Source: Novosphingobium sp. ERN07 (GTDB lineage Bacteria; Pseudomonadota; Alphaproteobacteria; Sphingomonadales; Sphingomonadaceae). From it: DNA of 64,000 bases. Below are positions 62,726 through 64,000 of the stretch, piece by piece. The DNA lies in the NCBI RefSeq assembly GCF_012641335.1, contig NZ_JABAID010000007.1, forward strand, positions 62,001-126,000. Reading direction: 5' to 3'. The position numbers were made by a program, and so were the translations under genes. The notes under the pieces are model-generated. The model had not been told where the DNA came from, ran no database searches, and saw only the letters and a list, made by a program, of their open reading frames with translations. Position 1 is the first letter of the stretch. Every line of letters begins with the position of its first letter.

Positions 62726-63923
62726 CAAGGCCGAGTAGGCCCGCCAGGGGTGCCAAGACGCCTGCCCAGCCGCATTTATCCAGCACAAAGGCGCGGGCTG
62801 ACTGGCCGATGGCAGTGGCGCGCACCTTGTCGTGCAACAGGCTCAAGGCCTGCCGCGCCAAAGTATCCGTCCCGGCTGCGACAACGATCTCCTGCCCATC
62901 GCGCGCAGGGATTCCGGTCGCGGCTTCGGGCGTGGCGAGGACCGGGCGGGCCATTGCCATCGCTTCGAGCACCTTGTTCTGCACGCCGCGTGCAATCGTC
63001 AGCGGCGCGACAACCAGATCTGCCCCGGCAATCCAAGGGCGCACGTCGAGCACCGCGCCGGTCACATGCGTGCCATTCACGCCTTCGAGCGAACGCACGG
63101 CCAGCGTGGGCGCGCGACCCACCACATTGAAACGCGCCTGCGGGAACGTGGCCTGAACTTTCGGCATGACTTCGCGCGCGAACATTTCCACCGCAGCGGC
63201 ATTGGGGGGATAGTCCATCTGCCCGGTGAAGGTCAGGTGCGGCCCCTCGCCCGCCATTTCCGGCGCGGGCGGCATATCGACGGGATCGAAGAAATCGGTG
63301 TCTATACCATTGCCCAGCGCCATGACCTGCGGTTGCGGCCCAGGTGACAGGCGCTCGCTGAAAAGCGCTGCCTCTTCGGCTGTCACCAGCAGGCTGGCAT
63401 GAACGCGGCGGGCAACATCGCTTTCGAAGCGCGAAAGCAGCCGTGCTTCACGCGCGTACATCCGGTCCAGCGGAAAGCGGGCCTGCGCGGCATAGGCTTC
63501 GAACTTGGCCGAATCCACGTCGACGAAATCCATCACCGAGCGCCCGGCAAAGCCATCGGGAATGTATTGGGCCATCTGGCCGGAGAATACATAGATGGCC
63601 GAAATCGGATGCTCTGCCAGCACCCGCGCAACATAGGCGGCCAGAGTCTTGTCGGCAAAGGCCGTAAGGCTCACCGGCTTGCCCGACGCCAGCGCTTCAA
63701 CCCCGGCCAGTTTCAGGGAACGGGTGCGACGGACGAGGCAATGGCTTTTGGCAACGGCGGCAAGATCGGGTTCGTGGCCCATGTCGCCTTCATCATCGGC
63801 AAAACAGGCGACGTGAACCGGGACCATCGCGGCAATGTGCCGCAGCACATGGCAGGAACGGATCTTGTCGCCGCGATCAGGCGGAAACGGAATGCGGTGG
63901 GCAAGGAACAGCACCTCGCTCAT
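62694..63923 (-). CDS. XrtA/PEP-CTERM-associated GT4 glycosyltransferase
   Basis: 409 residues from the ATG at 63923 (MSEVLFLAHRIPFPPDRGDKIRS), whose ATGA overlaps the stop of the upstream gene. N-terminus and context match the TIGR03087-type sugar transferase of exosortase loci. The C-terminal half has LTFTGQMDYPPNAAAVEMF, FNVVGRAPTLAV, VVAPLTIARGVQNKVLEAMAMARPV and EAATGIPA, the GT4 donor site. Likely builds the exopolysaccharide made alongside PEP-CTERM export. Confidence 0.9.
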   Translation of the reverse strand: MSEVLFLAHRIPFPPDRGDKIRSCHVLRHIAAMVPVHVACFADDEGDMGHEPDLAAVAKSHCLVRRTRSLKLAGVEALASGKPVSLTAFADKTLAAYVARVLAEHPISAIYVFSGQMAQYIPDGFAGRSVMDFVDVDSAKFEAYAAQARFPLDRMYAREARLLSRFESDVARRVHASLLVTAEEAALFSERLSPGPQPQVMALGNGIDTDFFDPVDMPPAPEMAGEGPHLTFTGQMDYPPNAAAVEMFAREVMPKVQATFPQARFNVVGRAPTLAVRSLEGVNGTHVTGAVLDVRPWIAGADLVVAPLTIARGVQNKVLEAMAMARPVLATPEAATGIPARDGQEIVVAAGTDTLARQALSLLHDKVRATAIGQSARAFVLDKCGWAGVLAPLAGLLGLDGRESTSCAA

Positions 63924-64000
63924 GCAAGACCCTGCGCAATAAACGGCCCGACCCGGTTCGCGACCGCCAAGGGCAGCTTCTGCCATAGCTTTATCTTGGC
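63920..64000 (-). CDS. C-terminal end of FemAB-like XrtA-associated protein (partial)
   Basis: An open frame enters from the right edge and ends at the TGA 63920-63922 after 26 residues (KIKLWQKLPLAVANRVGPFI, then AQGLA). This tail resembles the C-terminus of FemAB-family XrtA/PEP-CTERM-system proteins (LPL-V-N-GP-I). The 4-bp ATGA overlap with the glycosyltransferase makes it the preceding gene of the same operon. Confidence 0.65.
   Translation of the reverse strand, partial: AKIKLWQKLPLAVANRVGPFIAQGLA

Overview
This 64 kb window is GC-rich, gene-dense chromosomal DNA that most likely comes from an alphaproteobacterium of the order Sphingomonadales (Novosphingobium/Sphingomonas-like). That placement is inferred from protein families and motifs read by eye: an exosortase A (XrtA)-EpsI fusion with its amidotransferase and glycosyltransferase, a LiuR-type MerR regulator beside an acyl-CoA dehydrogenase, a DUF6456 protein, a 3TM GTA-type holin, a FeuP/FeuQ-like two-component pair and abundant short intergenic palindromes. 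No database search was possible. Most genes are housekeeping; there is no prophage, plasmid, rRNA operon or CRISPR array.

Layout. 1-12.8 kb: xerC end, two-component system (reverse), a low-GC AAA-TOPRIM gene that looks acquired, rlmJ, small secreted/unknown proteins, uup, a DUF885 protein, DUF6456 and XRE regulators, a GT4 glycosyltransferase. 12.8-21.6 kb: yajC-secD-secF (reverse), tRNA-Pro(GGG), an orphan GTA-type holin, a lipoprotein, aroQ-accB-accC, DedA, gshB. 21.7-31.9 kb: His-rich secreted peptide, rsmI-yraN, LpoA-like activator, parE, a TonB-like protein, MoxR ATPase and its VWA partner split by a GST, a GFA protein and an L,D-transpeptidase. 32-43.4 kb: NamZ-like muramidase plus DOMON-like protein, tyrS, PilZ, MFS, cysteine synthase, dienelactone hydrolase, acyl-CoA dehydrogenase/LiuR, hisI, a putative structured RNA, comF, a methyltransferase. 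43.5-56.5 kb: ppdK, glyQ-glyS, two TraB/GumN paralogues, an S9 peptidase, sdhB-thioesterase-zapE. 56.8-64 kb: CHASE2-EAL phosphodiesterase, then the XrtA locus (femAB end, glycosyltransferase, xrtA-epsI, asnB) running off the right edge.

The most interesting non-routine signals are: (i) glyS carries a 72-bp genomic palindromic repeat translated in frame plus a second, lower-GC internal expansion, bringing it to about 806 residues; (ii) a structured, terminator-ended gene-less interval at about 41.6-41.8 kb that looks like a non-coding RNA gene; (iii) three copies of a modular ~140-bp palindromic repeat arranged either outside-in or inside-out, plus other repeat families; (iv) a low-GC single-gene islet encoding an ABC-ATPase fused to a TOPRIM-like domain, a candidate anti-phage gene; (v) a hairpin-gated tiny ORF downstream of the EAL gene.
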